Shown here in pieces: positions 31,690 to 32,133 of a DNA stretch of 32,133 bases; the stretch's first letter is position 1; each line of letters begins with the position of its first letter. The notes under the pieces are model-generated. The model ran no database searches. It was given only the letters and a program-made list of their open reading frames with translations, and had not been told where the DNA came from. The translations under genes were made by a program, and so were the position numbers. Origin of the DNA: Thermoanaerobaculia bacterium (GTDB lineage: Bacteria; Acidobacteriota; Thermoanaerobaculia; Gp7-AA8); assembly GCA_017883235.1 (NCBI GenBank), contig JADGNY010000077.1, forward strand, positions 1-32,133, in the 5' to 3' direction.

Positions 31690-32133
31690 ATGCTCGACCC
31701 CACCGTCACCGAACGCATTCGCTCCATCTTCCTACATGACGAGGCGCGCGTCACTATCGAGGACGCGGCGCGGCTGCTCGGGAGGCCGGGCGGGGAGATC
31801 GCGGCGGCGATCGAGGACGGTGAGATCGAGACGACGTCGGGGTGCGGCGGGGCGATGATCGACATTCATGAGCTGGCGGAGCAGGCCGTGCATGTCTGGC
31901 CGATCGACGCCATCGAGGAGGCGCTGGGGAGGGATGCGGCGCTCGTCCTGCCGGCGGGGGTTCGGACGCGCAGGTTCACGGCGCGGCTGCCGCGCTACGT
32001 CGTCGCGGCGCTGGAGTGCCTGGCCGAGGAGAACGGCGAGAGCGCCGGCGCGCTGCTGACGCGCGAGCTGCACGGGCTGGCCTACGCGCACCGCGAGCGC
32101 CTCGGCGCGTCGATCGCCGGGTTCGCCGAGGCC
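31690..32133 (+). CDS. Helix-turn-helix / ribbon-helix-helix-like protein, cut by the window end
   Basis: The frame is open from the ATG at 31690 to the last base, giving 148 residues with no stop. GAGGTG lies 7 bases before the ATG. The N-terminus (VTIEDAARLLGRPGGEIAAAIEDGE cut around residues 21-45) resembles an excisionase/MerR-like winged helix-turn-helix. The part from about residue 95 (RRFTARLPRYVVAALECLAEE) resembles a ribbon-helix-helix with its strand and two helices. A DNA-binding regulator or antitoxin-like protein is likely, but the missing end prevents a firm call. Base composition is very GC-rich, unlike the island before it. Confidence 0.6.
   Translation, partial: MLDPTVTERIRSIFLHDEARVTIEDAARLLGRPGGEIAAAIEDGEIETTSGCGGAMIDIHELAEQAVHVWPIDAIEEALGRDAALVLPAGVRTRRFTARLPRYVVAALECLAEENGESAGALLTRELHGLAYAHRERLGASIAGFAEA

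Overview
The window is GC-rich bacterial chromosome. It carries compact housekeeping operons, many lipoproteins and secreted proteins, GTG and TTG starts, a large secreted S53 (sedolisin) peptidase and abundant intergenic inverted repeats. This resembles soil Acidobacteriota or a related deep-branching Gram-negative lineage. That placement is an impression from gene style; no rRNA or complete tRNA is present to fix it.

Left part (1-7.1 kb): a pair of inverted REP-like units; a membrane-anchored M23 murein endopeptidase on the minus strand; then a plus-strand run of pyrR, pyrB and pyrC (pyrimidine synthesis), a stand-alone CheY-like receiver overlapping pyrC, a PilT-type pilus retraction ATPase with a coiled-coil tail, and queF (queuosine synthesis). 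Gaps between these genes are mostly filled by hairpins built from repeated short words and their reverse complements. Three of these hairpins end 0-4 nt before the next start codon. Behind queF lies an 11-12 copy 21-bp tandem array, followed by a broken second copy of the queF 3' end.

Middle part (7.5-23.2 kb): an LCAT-like alpha/beta hydrolase converging on purC; a minus-strand run of LEA2 lipoprotein, rsmE, gltA and a secreted protein; a GT2 glycosyltransferase coupled to a lipoprotein esterase; a small lipoprotein; a GAF-PAS-PAS-PAS-GGDEF-EAL protein for cyclic-di-GMP turnover; a vapBC toxin-antitoxin pair; and the S53 peptidase, which ends in a strong intrinsic terminator.

Right part (23.2-31.1 kb): an accessory island of visibly lower GC. 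It holds a Vsr-type nuclease, a 750-residue protein with two GHKL ATPase modules (MORC/HSP90-like at the N-terminus, histidine-kinase-like at the C-terminus), a translationally coupled receiver-domain protein with a large unassigned C-terminal region, an unassigned 205-residue protein, a TaqI/Eco57I-like N6-adenine methyltransferase on the opposite strand and a C5-cytosine methyltransferase. This is the best candidate here for a poorly described system: restriction-modification or mismatch-nicking machinery wired to a two-component-like relay. A degenerate tRNA-Glu-like fragment lies just beyond it.

Right edge (31.1-32.1 kb): an XRE regulator with a small downstream ORF, divergent from a gene cut by the window end that encodes an HTH-plus-ribbon-helix-helix-like protein. 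Between them is a near-consensus sigma70 promoter whose -10 lies in a perfect 12-bp palindrome.
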